Source: Hippopus hippopus (lineage: Eukaryota; Mollusca; Bivalvia; Cardiida; Cardiidae). From it: a DNA stretch of 64,000 bases. The notes beneath the pieces were generated by a model, which ran no database searches, was not told where the DNA came from, and saw only the letters and a list, made by a program, of their open reading frames with translations. The DNA is taken from positions 19,642,999 through 19,706,998 of the forward strand of contig OX328100.1 in NCBI GenBank assembly GCA_946811185.2, written 5' to 3'. Within the stretch, counting starts at the first letter, position 1, and each line of letters opens with the position of its first letter. Of this stretch, positions 53,201-64,000 are shown piece after piece. The position numbers and the translations under genes were made by a program.

Positions 53201-56200
53201 AGTTATGGTTCTTTTGCACTGCACTCCGTATTATTGCAACAAACACAAATGCCAAGTTTCAAGTCAATCGGACTGGAGATGACAAAGTTATGCTCCGGAC
53301 AAAGAACTGGACGCCGCCCTGCCACCGGCCAGCCCGCCCAGACGCCTGCCCGTACGCCAAGGGTGATCTTATAATACGTCCCGTCTTCGACGGGCGTATA
53401 AAAATGGAAAAGCTTTTCATTACAGGCAAAATTACAACATCATTATATACATCAATATAAATATCAAAATTGGTACAAGAGGGCCATCATGGCCCTGGAT
53501 CGCTCACCTGAGTCAATAGGCGAAATTCACTCCACATGCATAATTCAATTTCTGACAAATTGTCAGGTCAACTGAGCTTAAGATGTGGCCTCTAGAGGCG
53601 TCCACAAGGGATTTCTGTAAGTTGACCTAGTGACCTAATTTATCACCCCACATGACCCAATTTAGAACTCATCAAAAAATTTATCAAGACAAGCATTCTG
53701 AACAGTTTTCAAGTTAATTGAGCAATAAATGTGGCCTCTAGAGTGCCCACAAGGTATGTCTTTAATTTGACCAAGTGACCTAGTTTATGACCCCAAGTGA
53801 CCCAATTTCAAACTCATCCAATATTTCATCAAGACTAGCATTCTGACCAATTTTCAAGTCAATTGAGCAAGAAATGTGACCTCTAGAGTGCCCTAAAGGT
53901 ATTTCTTTAATTTGACCTTGTGACCTAGATTATGACCCCAGGTGACCCAATTTTAAACTCATCCTAGATTTCATCAAGACAAACATTTTGACCAGATTTC
54001 AAATCAACTGAACAATAAATGTGGCCTCTAGAGTGCCAAAAAGGTATTTCTTTAATTTGACCTAGTGACCTAGTTTATGACCCCAGTTAACTCCATTTAG
54101 AACTTATATGAAAGTTTATCAAGACAAACATTCTGAATAATTCTCAAATCATTTGAGCAATAAATGTGGCCTCTAGAGTGCAATTTGACCAAGTGACCTA
54201 GTTTATGACCCCAGGTGACCCAATTTCAAATGCATCCGATATTTCATCAAGACAAACATTCTGACCAATTTTCAAGTCACTTGAGTAAGAAATGTGACCT
54301 CTAGAGTGCCCTAAAGGTATTTCTGTAGTTTGACCTTGTGACCTAGATTATGACCCTAGGTGACCCAATTTTAAACTCATCCTAGATTTCATCAAGACAA
54401 ACATTTTGACCAGACTTCAAATCAATTGAATAATAAATGTGGCCTCTAGAGTGCCAACAAGGTATTTCTTTAATTTGACCTAGTGACCTAGTTTATGACC
54501 CCAGTTTACCCCATTTAGAACTTATCTGAAAGTTTATCAAGACAAACATTCTGAATAATTCTCAAATCATGTGAGCAATAAATGTGGCCTCTAGAGTGCC
54601 CTAAAGGTATTTCTTTAATTTGACCTAGTGACCTAGTTTATGACCCCAGGTGACCCAATTTCAAATGCATCCGATATTTCATCAAGACAAACATTCTGAC
54701 CAATTTTCAAGTCACTTGAGCAAGAAATGTGACCTCTAGAGTGCCCTACAGGTATTTCTGTAGTTTGACCTTGTGACCTAGATTATGACCCCAGGTGACC
54801 AAATTTTGTACTCATCCTAGCTTTCATCAAGACAAACATTCTGACCAATTTTCAAATCAATTGAACAATAAATGTGGCCTCTAGAGTGCCAACAAGGTAT
54901 TTCTTTAATTTGACCTAGTGACCTAATTTATCACCCCACATGACCCAAATTCAGACTCATGTGAGATTTTATCAAGACAAACATTCTGACCATTTTTCAA
55001 GTCAATTGAGCAATAAATGTGGCCCCTAGAGTCCCACAAGGTATTTCTTTAATTTGACCAAGTAACCTAGTTTATGACCCCAGGTGACCCATTTTCAAAC
55101 TCATCCGATATTTCATCAAGACAAACGTTCTGGCCAATTTTCAAGTCACTTGAGTAAGAAATGTGGCCTCTAGAGTGCCCTAAAGGTATTTCTTTTATTT
55201 GACCTTATGACCTAGATTATGACCCCACGTGATCCAATTTTAAACTCATCCTAGATTTCATCAAGACAAACATTTTAAGTAATTTTCAAATCAACTGAAC
55301 AATAAATGTGACCTCTAGAGTGCCCACAAGGTATTTCTTTAATTTGACCTAGTGACCTAGTTAATGACCCCACATGACCCAACTTTAGAATCATATGATA
55401 TTCTATCAAGACAAACATTCTGACCAATTTTCAAGTCAATTGAGCAAAAAATGTTGCCTCTAGAGTGCCCTAAAGGTATTTCTTTAATTTGACCTAGATT
55501 ATAACCCCAGGTGACCCAATTTTAACATCATCCAATATTCCATCAAGACAAACATTCTGACCAATTTTTAAGTCAATTGAGCAAGAAATGTGGCCTCTAC
55601 AGTGCCCTAAAGGTATTTCTTTTTTTTGACTTAGTGACCTAGATTATGACCCCACGAGACCCAATTTTAAATTCATCCTAGATTTCATCAAGACAAACAT
55701 TTTAAGTAATTTTCAAATCAATTGAACAATAAATGTGACCTCTAGAGTGCCCTAAAGTTATTTCTTTAATTTGACCTGATGACCTAGTTTATGACCCCAG
55801 GTGATCCAATTTTAAACTCATCCGAGATTTCATCAAGACAAACATTCTGACCAATTTTCAAGTCAATTGAACAAGAAACGTGACCTCTAGAGTGCCCACA
55901 AGGTATTTCTTTAATTTGACCTAGTGACCTAGATAATGACCCTAGGTGACCCAATTTTAAACTCATCCTAGATTTCATCAAGACAAACATTCTGACCAAT
56001 TTTCAAATCAATTAAACAGTAAATGTGGCCTCTAGAGTGCCCTTAAGGTATTTCTTTAATTTGACCTAGTGACCTAGATTATGACCTCAGGTGACCAAAT
56101 TTTGAACTCATTCTAGATTTCATCAAGACAAACATTTTAACTAATTTTCAAATTAATTGAACAATAAATGTGACCTCTAGAGTGCCCTAAAGGTATTTCT

Positions 56201-59200
56201 TTTATTCGACCTAGTGACCTAGATTATGACCCCAGGTGACCCAATTTTGAACTCATCTTAGATTTCATCAAGACAAACATTTTAACCAATTTTCAAATTA
56301 ATTGAACAATAAATGTGGCCTCTAGAGTGCCCTAAAGGTATTTCTTTTATTTGACCTAGTGACCTACTTTAAGACCCAACATGACCCAAATTCAGACTCA
56401 TGTGAGATTTTATCAAGAAAAACATCCTGACCAATTTGCAAGTCAATTGAGCAAAAAATGTGGCCCCTAGAGTGCCCACAAGGTATTATTTTAATTTGAC
56501 CTAGTGACCTAATTTATGATCCCTGGTGACCCAAATCCAAACTCATGTGAGATTTTATCAAGACAAACATTCTGACCAATTTGCAAGTCAATTAAGCAAA
56601 AAATGTGGCCTCTAGAGTGCCCACAAGTTATTACTTTAATTTGACCTAGTGACCTAATTTATGACCCCAGGTGACCCAATTTTGAACTGACTGAACAAGT
56701 TGTGCTCAGGTGGGCTGACAAAATTAGAACAGTTTCACTACATACCAAATAACAAAGCTCTATGTCTTCCAGTTTTAGAAAAGAAGAATTTTAAAGTTTT
56801 CCTTCTTTGTTCCTATGTTCGAACTTGTGACCCCAGGGGCAGGACCAGTTTTGACCCCAGCCGCATCATTTGAACAAACTTGGTAGAGGTCCACTAGGAG
56901 ATGCTGCATACCAAATATCAAAGCTCTACACCTTCCAGTTTTAGAGAAGAAGAATTTTAAAGTTTTCCTTCTTTGTTCCTACATTAGAACTTGTGACCCC
57001 AAGGGCTGGGCCAGTTTTGACCCCAGGAGCATCATATGAACAAACTTGGAAGAGGTCCACTAAGAGATACTACATACCATATATCAAAGCTCTACGCCTT
57101 CCAGTTTTAGAGAAGAAGAATTTCAAAGTTTTCCTTCTTTGTTCCTATGTTCAAACTTGTGACCCCCGGGGCAGGGCCAGTTTTGACCCCAGGGGCATCA
57201 TATGAAGAAACTTGGTAGAGGTCCACTAGGAGATGCTACATACCAAATATCAAAGCTGTATGCCTTCCAGTTTCAGAAGAAGAAGAATTTTAAAGTTTTC
57301 CTTCTTTGTTCCTATGTTCAAACTTGTGACCCTTGGGGCGGGGCCAGTTTTGACCCCAGGGGCATAATATGAACAAACTTGGTAGAGGTCCACTAGGAGA
57401 TGCTACATACCAAATATCAAAGCTCTACGCCTTCTAGTTTCAGAGAAGAAGATTTTCAAAGATTTTGCAATTTTTTCCCTTTTTGTTGCCATGGTAACCA
57501 GAGTTATACGTGGAATTCAATCTCTTGAACAACTTTGGTTGCCGTGGGGTAAAGAGTTAAACCATTAAAATTTGCAACATTGCTCATTACATCACATCCT
57601 GACAAACAACTTCAAAAACACCCTGAAAAATAGGGATAGTCAAGATGAACTGACTCCTTACCAAATGACAAAATTTTAGTCTAGTCCTTAAGGATCGTTA
57701 AAACTTGGGATTGTGAAGTAAAGGATTGATGGAAGAATTTACATGAAAACACTGGCAAAAGGAAAAATTGTTCATTTGAGTTATTTCTCCTTTTCTCACA
57801 ATGTTTTCAAAACTGGTCTATTGCAAGAAGGAATAAAATGTCTGAAGGGGTGTAAGTATTCAGAAACAGCCCTACCTTGATTTTGCTCCACTTGCATTGT
57901 CCCCCAGAATGTCATGTACAGTCTGTGGATGAAGAAGTTAAAACAATTTGAGCTTGGAGAAAAAAGATAATGTTACAATACATATTGGATGTAAACCGAT
58001 CAAAATTTGAAAACTATTCCTATCAAAACACAATGTTTTAGTTTTAAACAGCACCAGGCCTATATTTGAAGGGTTGTTTTATTTTAACATTTTTTTTGGA
58101 AGCCAAGTAAATTTATAATAGAATTTACAAAACTGTACAATATGCATAAGAATCCAATGACACGGCAAAAGGATCACAAGTTCTCTCAACTTAGATTTGA
58201 TCATTCCCTTTGAAGGACTGATTTCCAAACCAATGTCAAACTTTTGTCTTTTGGACAAGTGGATGGTCTTCCTCCTCTGCCCTTTGATCATATTTTCTAA
58301 ATGATGACAGGGTAACAGATTAACCCTCTCTCAAACAAACCCGTGTTTTTACGTGTCTGCAGTATAAGTCTTTTGAAAACACTGTGGGAAAAGGAGAAAT
58401 TGCTCGTAACGAGCAATTTCTCCTTTTCCCACAATGTTTTCTACCCCTTTAGACAACTTTCTGCCACTTCTATCAAATATTACGTTGTCGTCTGCAAACT
58501 CTTTGAGTTTGGAAGAGTCTCAAATTTGTCGTTTGGGAAAGGGTTAACAACCACTAGGGGATATTTTTTTTGCCATAAAACATCATTTTTGGAAAAATTG
58601 ATGCAAAAGCAGATATTGTTTATTGAAATGCAATTTCTTCTTTGCAACAATTATAAAACCAGACATATTCTAAAGCTTAAGCTTTACCTGATAATCCCCT
58701 ATTTTAACAACCCTTAGGAAAAAGCTTTTTGAATACATTGTGAAAAAAGGAGAAAATGCTGATACCCTGCTTTTTCTTCTTTTCCCACTATGATTTCTAT
58801 CCTTTCAAATCATTAGGACAGCATTTAGTTTGTCATCTACACTTGCCTTCAGTTTGGACCAGTCAAAATTTTGTATTTCGGTAAAGAGTAAATCCATATA
58901 CACTACTTCTATCTGACAAGGATGTTGTAAAAGTCGTCTGCATTAACTTTGCAAAAGTCTACACCTGTGATCAAGCTTTATCTTATAATTCAAATAATGC
59001 TTAGGAAGACAATCCATTTAAGTAACCAAATGCCACAAATATATAACTTTTTTCACACACCCTTAACCCTTTACTGCACAAGCCGACTTTTGATGACTCT
59101 TGAAAGAAGCCTTTTAAAACATTGTTGAAAAAGGAGAAAATGCTGGTAACCAGCATTTTCTCCTTTTCCCAAAATGTTTTTACCCTATCAAAAAACAATT

Positions 59201-61275
59201 GCATCATTTGAGCCACACTGAAATTGTAGTCTGCAAATGCTTTCAATTTGGACAAGGCTAAAATTTTGCTTCTGATAAAGGGTTAAAAAGATAATGCTTA
59301 AAAACATTATTGGAAGAGGACTAATTGCTTGTCATAAGCAATTGGTCCTCTGCCAAGTATATTTTCCAAATTCATAAAAAAAGACACATTTCTTTTAACT
59401 TTTGCTCCTTTTGTGTCACAATTAATAGCTGGTGGTAAAATGCAGGTTGAATGCTGCATACAGTTACTCATGGAATGTGTAAATAAAGGATACCTCTGTA
59501 AACTGTAACAACTTTTCTGTAGCAACTTTGTATGTTTCCTTTTCTGACTCGGCTTTCCTTAACTGACATGTTAAAACAGCAAGCCTTCTCTGCATAATTG
59601 GGTCAGCTTCCTGTTATGTAAGACTAATATTATTAATATCTAAACAATGTTAGACTATAATTTTAGAAGTATATATCCCTTCATATCTAAAAAGAAGATT
59701 GTAATCAAAAGAATAATCATATCTATGTGCATACTACAAGCTGGGTAAAAATTTCTGAAAGTCATAAAGCACAGTCTATTATAAAAACTTCCCATTCAGG
59801 TTTTTCACTGCAAATGAAAATCATATACCTCTTTATTACTTATATAACGGGGAATCTATTGATCATGATAAAAGCATTATCTATTGGTAAGTCATGTAAA
59901 ACTTGAACTATTGCTCCAGAGGGAGTAGATCAAGATCAGATTATGAAAAATATGCAGTATGACCTCCAACCTACAGTTTCTGCTTTGTAGAGATACATGA
60001 ATAATGGTAAAATAAAAATACTAGAAACTTCTTGCTTCCATGAAACTGTTTGAGGATAAGTAAAGAATTTACCATTATCATGTACCTGTGGACCTTTTGT
60101 CTTGCTGCAGATCATATTTCAAAACACCACAGCGAAAAAAAAAGTTGTATTGGCGTTCTTGAAAAACAAATGATCTGTTTGCCACAACACTGACCTCCTC
60201 TTTTTAAAGGCGTTTCAGCGAGTTATTTCTAGCGCAGACAATTTTGTGAAATTTGACACAGAGACACTTCAAAGTATATTCTTTCAGTATATGAAGAGAT
60301 AATCAGACCTAACCAGATGAACAAAAAAGTTCTGAGCCCATAAAGAACATAACCCTTCTTTCAAATTACACAAAAACCCAGTTATTGCAGCAAACATCAG
60401 AATTTTGTGAGTAAAGTCTATCATTTCAGCCAAATCATGTTCTGTGTGTTTTAAATTCATAAGAAATCGATTGATCCTCTCAACTTGATGAGAAATTAGT
60501 ATTTGTTTCAAATTAATGACCCACTATCGATGTTTCAATAACATACATAACTACCAAAAAGATCATTTTATCATAGAAAGTCAAGACATTATTTGACTTC
60601 CAAAAAAATCTAGCACAGAGATTTTTCTTATTTTTCGCAGATATACACATTTTAGGACTCGATTACCTCCCTTGGAACAACGAAAATGACACAAATCACC
60701 CAAGATTCAAATTAATAAGTAAGATTAATTATTTTCAGCACAAATCAATGTCTTTTTCACAATAAAGATAATACTGCCTTTCCCTGATATATACTCGATT
60801 GAACAATGGAATGGGACGGCTTTGGAAAACATTTTGGTAAAAAGAGTAATTGCTCGTAACAAGCAATTTTGCCTTTCCCCACAATATTTTTACACAAGCG
60901 GTATTTCAACTTGCATTAATACCTTTTTTAAATTTGTCATCTGCAGCTTCTTTCAATTTAGAAGTTCCTATTCAATTCATTTAGGAAAGGGTTAATGCAA
61001 AATAGTACATTTTTATGGATGGAAAAACAATAAAAGTAGAACTGTCCAGGAATTACTCGAAGGCATAAATTACAGATGAATCCTATAGCAAAATGAACCA
61101 AGCGATCCTGATTTATATCAATATCCAGGAAAGAGACTTTGAAAACACTGAAAAGGACAATTGTGTCTAGTTTTCTCTTTTTTCTCACACTAAACTTACT
61201 ATCCGGATAAGTGATGTCTGAAAAATGTACCTGTTCCGAGTCCGCTGTTTCGGAACGGTTTACACTTTCAAACAT
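47207..61275 (-). CDS. STXBP4: Coiled-coil and WW-domain protein, syntaxin-binding-protein-4-like (short form)
   Basis: Exons on the minus strand in reading order: 61275-61231 (MFESVNRSETADSEQ), 59610-59494 (EADPIMQRRLAVLTCQLRKA..EKLLQFTE, coiled coil), 57922-57876 (TVHDILGDNASGAKS), 48951-48759 (KLAQKFLRVVKSLVELEQ..), 48389-48253 (PLTGAGSKSN..MIDKQ), 47933-47876 (LPFGWEETYTADGMKYYI), 47330-47207 (HLNQITTWSHPLSN.. to the stop). The last two join into a complete WW domain with both tryptophans and the YY pair; WW domains bind proline motifs such as PPxY. The C-terminal WW after a coiled coil resembles STXBP4/Synip, a partner of syntaxin-4 in vesicle docking; its N-terminal PDZ is not seen. All phases fit except between 48759 and 48389, where one exon leaves phase 0 and the next needs phase 2: a microexon or other donor is missing. 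AATAAA (47206-47211) overlaps the stop. The first exon is the least certain. Confidence 0.62.
47388..47500. mobile_element. Family A MITE, half copy
   Basis: GAGCCATGCTCTGTGAAAACG to CATTTTGTCTAACAG; the GTCAGCCTGCGC arm is lost. It lies in the WW gene intron between 47330 and 47876. Confidence 0.7.
48413..48688. mobile_element. Family A palindromic MITE, copy 10
   Basis: TGAGTCATGCTTTGTGAAAAG at the left and CACACCATGGCTCATATA at the right. It fills most of the intron between WW-gene exons 48389 and 48759. Confidence 0.75.
49040..49600 (+). repeat. Satellite-like array, about 190-bp unit, block 1
   Basis: Units contain ACTTGAGATGACAAAGTT, CCGGACAAGCA, AAATGCTGTAAAAATGA and GCACTGCACTCC. 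It lies in the long WW-gene intron. ORFs in it are translated repeat. Confidence 0.8.
49600..50110 (+). mobile_element. Element starting with the GGGCCATGATGGCCC hairpin
   Basis: AAGTGGGCCATGATGGCCCTAAAGTCGCTCATCTGAGTC begins (split at 49600-49630) a segment with GACCTTTTGACCTAG and an ACAC-rich stretch (49920-49975). A related start is at 53474. No ORF. Confidence 0.5.
50110..52015 (+). repeat. Satellite-like array, about 150-165 bp unit
   Basis: Units contain GCTCTAGCCCTTAAGGTTCAG, AAGATTTCCTTCTTTATC, TGACCCCACAACA and CCACTAGATGATGCTACATG. Two longer copies end in GTTGCCATGGCAACCAGAGTTCTTC (51357 and 51860). The block ends in a GGACGGACG run at 52005-52025. Confidence 0.85.
52030..53405 (+). 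repeat. Satellite-like array, about 190-bp unit, block 2
   Basis: Same unit family as 49040-49600, about seven units, often GGAGATGACAAAGTTATGCTC. It ends in a C/G-rich stretch (53300-53360) and ACGGGCGTATAAAAATGG, the same end as 36690-36720. Confidence 0.85.
53474..56700 (+). repeat. Satellite-like array, 145-bp unit, carrying RevDR2-type sites
   Basis: Starts with ACAAGAGGGCCATCATGGCCC. About 21-22 units of CAAGACAAACATTCTGACCA, GTGGCCTCTAGAGTGCCC, AATTTGACCTAGTGACCTAG and GACCCCAGGTGACCCAA. Adjacent intact sites at 54476 and 54621 give the period of 145 bp. No coding. Intron of the WW gene. Confidence 0.9.
56740..57490 (+). repeat. Satellite-like array, about 165-bp unit
   Basis: Four units of CTTGGTAGAGGTCCACTAGG, ACATACCAAATATCAAAGC, GTTTTCCTTCTTTGTTCC and GGCCAGTTTTGACCCCAGGG; it ends GTTGCCATGGTAACCAGAG. 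Confidence 0.9.
57560..57840. mobile_element. Family B MITE, diverged
   Basis: CTCCTTACCAAATGACAAAAT at 57646 to ATTTCTCCTTTTCTCACAATG near 57780-57802; close to exon 57876-57922. Confidence 0.5.
57923..58320. other. WW-gene intron, no element recognised
   Basis: AT-rich; no ORF with gene-like features. Confidence 0.4.
58322..58893. mobile_element. Two family B foldback MITEs
   Basis: 58322-58548 is very well kept: GGAGAAATTGCTCGTAACGAG pairs with GCAATTTCTCCTTTTCCC. 58692-58893 has GGAGAAAATGCTGATACCC with TTTTTCTTCTTTTCCC. Confidence 0.8.
59064..59370. mobile_element. Family B MITE with a related short hairpin
   Basis: 59064-59287 has GGAGAAAATGCTGGTAACCAG with GCATTTTCTCCTTTTCCC, perfectly paired. 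Next, GGACTAATTGCTTGTCATAAG pairs with CAATTGGTCC (59317-59350). Confidence 0.8.
59611..60790. other. WW-gene intron, 5' side
   Basis: AT-rich. A family F word (GTAGATCAAGATCAGATTATG) lies near 59925. No exon I can support. Confidence 0.4.
60800..60995. mobile_element. Family B MITE, diverged
   Basis: AGAGTAATTGCTCGTAACAAG pairs with GCAATTTTGCCTTTCCCC; the end is TTTAGGAAAGGGTTAA. Confidence 0.65.
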
Positions 61276-61900
61276 TGATCTTTAAAAAAAACTTGTATCT
61301 ACCACTACTTCCTCCAAGTCTTGCAGCTGAAATTGGCAGTCCGATAATAGTACTACATGTGAGAAAAATTACGCGCAAGGAAAAAAAGAAAGCAGAGAGA
61401 CATGCGCGGAAATGTTGCGCAATGACAATCCGACGAAATCTCTTAAATCATATTCATGTTGATTATCCATTTTTTTGCAAAAATATCTCCGAATTCATTT
61501 TCTGAAAATTTGTTTCAGGCGGTCAGTAGACAAAGCTTTACCTTGATAAATTTAACATTTGCTAACTCTCTTTGATATACAGAAACTTTAAACTGCAATT
61601 ATTTTTTTTTTTTCATCTCATAAAATGTAAATTTAGTCTTGGCTGTAAAATTTTCTTCCAGGAAACAATCCCTTTTCCCATTCTGTGAAATGCAATGAGT
61701 TACTGAATCCATGAACAAAAAAAAAAAATGAAATAAAATTCCTCTTAAGTTTTTTACCATACATGTATGTACAATATTGTTTCCCATATTTATCAGCAGT
61801 GTTTCTCTTATTCACATGGAAAACAAAGTCATCCATGTAACTTGAGAACTCATTCACTTACATTTAGTCTGTTTGCTTAAATGGTGTTTAACAAAGCTTC
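61276..61900. other. Upstream of the WW-gene ATG, putative promoter region
   Basis: Has a few CpG words (ACGCGCAAGG, ATGCGCGGAAATGTTGCGC near 61370-61420) in an otherwise AT-rich region. No TATA box is clear. No other gene. Confidence 0.35.
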
Positions 61901-62099
61901 CATCAGCATTTCATTTACAGGTATATTATGGTCACTGCTAACTTATTCATGTATTTCCTGGTTTTCCCAGTATTAGATTAAAACCTTTATCAATCACATG
62001 TTCAGTTACACAATTTGCACCTACACACCTATTCATGTATATCCATTGCATTTACTTACAGCTCTTGATTCAGAATTTGAATTCTCTTAACTTGCACAA

Positions 62100-63620
62100 G
62101 AATGTATGTTTGTAAAACTGGCACCAGAATACTAGTTAACCTGCACAACATATTCACTCTTACAACTGGCACCATAATACCTGTCCACCTATACAACTTG
62201 CCCTAGAATATTACCAGTTCACTTATACAACCTGTTCACTTAAACAACTTGCTAGGTTATACAACTTGTACCAGAATACCTGTTCACTTATACAACTTGC
62301 ACCAGAATATTTGTTCACTTATACAATCTGTTCACTTATACAACTTGCACCAGATTATCTGTTCAAAAGTACAGCTTGCCTGTTCATTTGTAAAACTTGT
62401 ATAAGAATCCTGAAATTTACTTATGCAACTTGCACCTGAATTTCTGTTCACTCATTCAACTTGCACCTGAATATCAGTTTACCTACTATTCATTAATGGC
62501 ATTAGACTACATGTTTACTTATACATATTCTTTTTACTTTGCACCAGAATACCTGTTTACTTAAACAACTTGTTCATATATACAACCTGTTCACTTGCAC
62601 CACCTGTTTGCCTCTATGTCTAGCACCATATTACTGGTTAAGTTATGTAACCTGTTCACTTAAACAATTTATTTATGTATACAAGTTGCACCAGAATACT
62701 TGCTTACTAAAACAACTTGTTCACTTATTTGAATTATTCATTATACAACCTGTTCACTTTTACCACCTGTTCACTTATATTACTTGTTCAATTTATTTGA
62801 CTCATTCACTTTATACAACTTGTTCACTTTCACAACTTGTACAAATTGTTCACTTATCCAATTTTTCCACTTGTGCAACTTGTACAACCTGTTCACTTAT
62901 ACCATCTGTTCACTTATACCATAGTTCACTTTTACACCTTGTACAACCTGTTCACTTAAACCATCTGTTCACTTATACCATTGTTCACTTTTGCAACTTG
63001 TACAACCTGTTCACTTCTACCATCTGTTTACTTATATAACTTTTCATTTTTTATTCACATTGTTCGCTTATACCACCAGTTCACTTATGCCATCTGTTCA
63101 CTTATACATCTTTTTTAATTTATTCCACATGTTCACTTTTACAACTTGTTCACTTTTACAACTTATACAACTTGTTCACTTATACAACTTGTACAACCTA
63201 TTCACACATACAACTTGTTCACTTACACCATCTGTTCACTTATATAACTTGTTCATTTTTTATACACGTTGTTAGCTTATACAACCTGTTCACTTATTTA
63301 CTTTGTTCAATTATACAACATGTTCAGATATATAACTTTTTCTCTAATACAGCTTGTTGACTCATACCACCTGTTTACTTATACAACTTGTTCACTTATA
63401 CAATATGTTCATTTATACAACCTATTCAAATACACAACTTGTTCTCTTATACAATATGTTCACTTATATAATCTGTTCAGTTATACAACTTGTCCACTTA
63501 TACAACCTGTTCACTTATACCATCTGTTTATGTATACATGTACACTTATACATGTTGACTTATACAACCTCTTCACCTATACAACACATGCACTATCTGT
63601 TTGCTTATTTGACATAAACA
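62100..63620 (+). repeat. Short-period minisatellite (TATACAACTTGTTCACT)
   Basis: Imperfect 16-18 bp units of (C/A)TTATACAAC(C/T)TGTTCA run for about 1.5 kb, sparse at the start and dense after 62560. Long ORFs here are translated repeat in several frames. Confidence 0.9.
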
Positions 63621-63649
63621 AGAATTTCTGTTCACTTACCAAACCTAAA

Positions 63650-63910
63650 CAAGAGCACCACACGCAGATGCCAATGCTTTGCTGCAGCTGCTTGATTTTC
63701 AGTGAAAATTCTCAGTCAAAAAGGGGTATAACCATATCATATATTTTGCTGGTAATCTGCACTTGTTTCATGGGTTTCCTTTTTGATATTAACAACTAGT
63801 CCGGGTTTAATGCAAATAGCTTCTATAACTACAGAGATACTATAAGAAGTCAAAGTTTTTTGCACAATGAAGCAGATTGAGACAATGACTGGGCTATGAC
63901 AGTATCTCTA
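63650..63910 (+). repeat. Dispersed repeat, second copy of 44430-44690
   Basis: CTGCTTGATTTTCAGTGAAAA, AAAAAGGGGTATAACC and CAATGAAGCAGATTGAGACA match the earlier copy; it embeds in the minisatellite, which resumes near 63955. Confidence 0.6.
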
Positions 63911-64000
63911 TGTTTTTTCATTGAAAAAAGTCTATCTAAAAAGAAAATGTGTTAACTTATACAACTTGCACCAAAAAAACATGCTCACTTATAAACATTG

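Noticed and set aside
52092..53460. ORFs of 120-131 aa with repeated QRQHEVELWFF
   Set aside because: Translated 190-bp satellite units, not a repeat protein gene.
62539..63799. ORFs up to 176 aa rich in YTTCSLI
   Set aside because: Translated short-period minisatellite, open in more than one frame.

Overview
This is a eukaryotic, animal-type window with split genes, spliceosomal introns, LTR and DNA transposons, tRNA-derived SINEs, palindromic MITEs and minisatellites. It is AT-rich. The repeat families, including the foldback MITE centred on GGTCAGCCTGCGCA, the hairpin GGGCCATCATGGCCCT and the SINE bodies, and the gene types suggest a bivalve mollusc, probably a venerid-like clam. That assignment is an inference from general familiarity, not a search result.

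Region 1 (1-8900) is a degenerate virus-like element. It holds fragments of a family-B DNA polymerase of the Polinton/Maverick/adintovirus-like type: two inverted, near-identical, frameshifted copies of the N-terminal and exonuclease part, and a separate palm fragment. It also holds a CCHC zinc-knuckle ORF, a 102-codon ORF of unknown function, and short intronless genes. A 200-base assembly gap lies inside. The short genes carry TATA boxes followed by CCCAGCG; one of these promoters also has E2F-like and CRE sites. The most striking feature is what follows them: copies of the histone-mRNA type 3' stem-loop (6-bp stem, UUUC loop) with a downstream CGAAAG element. These signals are then tandemly amplified. 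Here a selfish, virus-like element appears to use replication-dependent histone-type gene architecture.

Region 2 (8930-12100) is a 2.8-kb minisatellite of roughly 60-65 bp units with higher-order duplications, followed by a perfect 24-bp hairpin.

Region 3 (12722-39284, + strand) is one complete host gene of 14 coding exons. All exon phases agree and sum to 2100 nt (699 aa plus stop). It encodes a signal peptide, four CUB domains, an acidic linker, one transmembrane helix and a 169-residue cytoplasmic tail with a PPGY motif. Its introns hold a core-deleted mariner, a 1-kb foldback element, SINEs, many MITEs, and a degenerate Ty3/gypsy LTR element (24736-30717, CTAG target duplication). The LTR element has the Gmr1-like order of integrase before reverse transcriptase, and its 3' LTR is split by a TTAA-flanked DNA element.

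Region 4 (39285-61275) carries a minus-strand gene for a coiled-coil plus WW-domain protein resembling the C-terminal half of syntaxin-binding protein 4 (exons between 47207 and 61275). Its longest intron is filled with satellite-like arrays (49.0-57.5 kb). One of these, period about 145 bp, repeatedly carries a RevDR2-type nuclear-receptor site.

Region 5 (61.9-64.0 kb) is a short-period minisatellite and other repeats; no gene is seen there.
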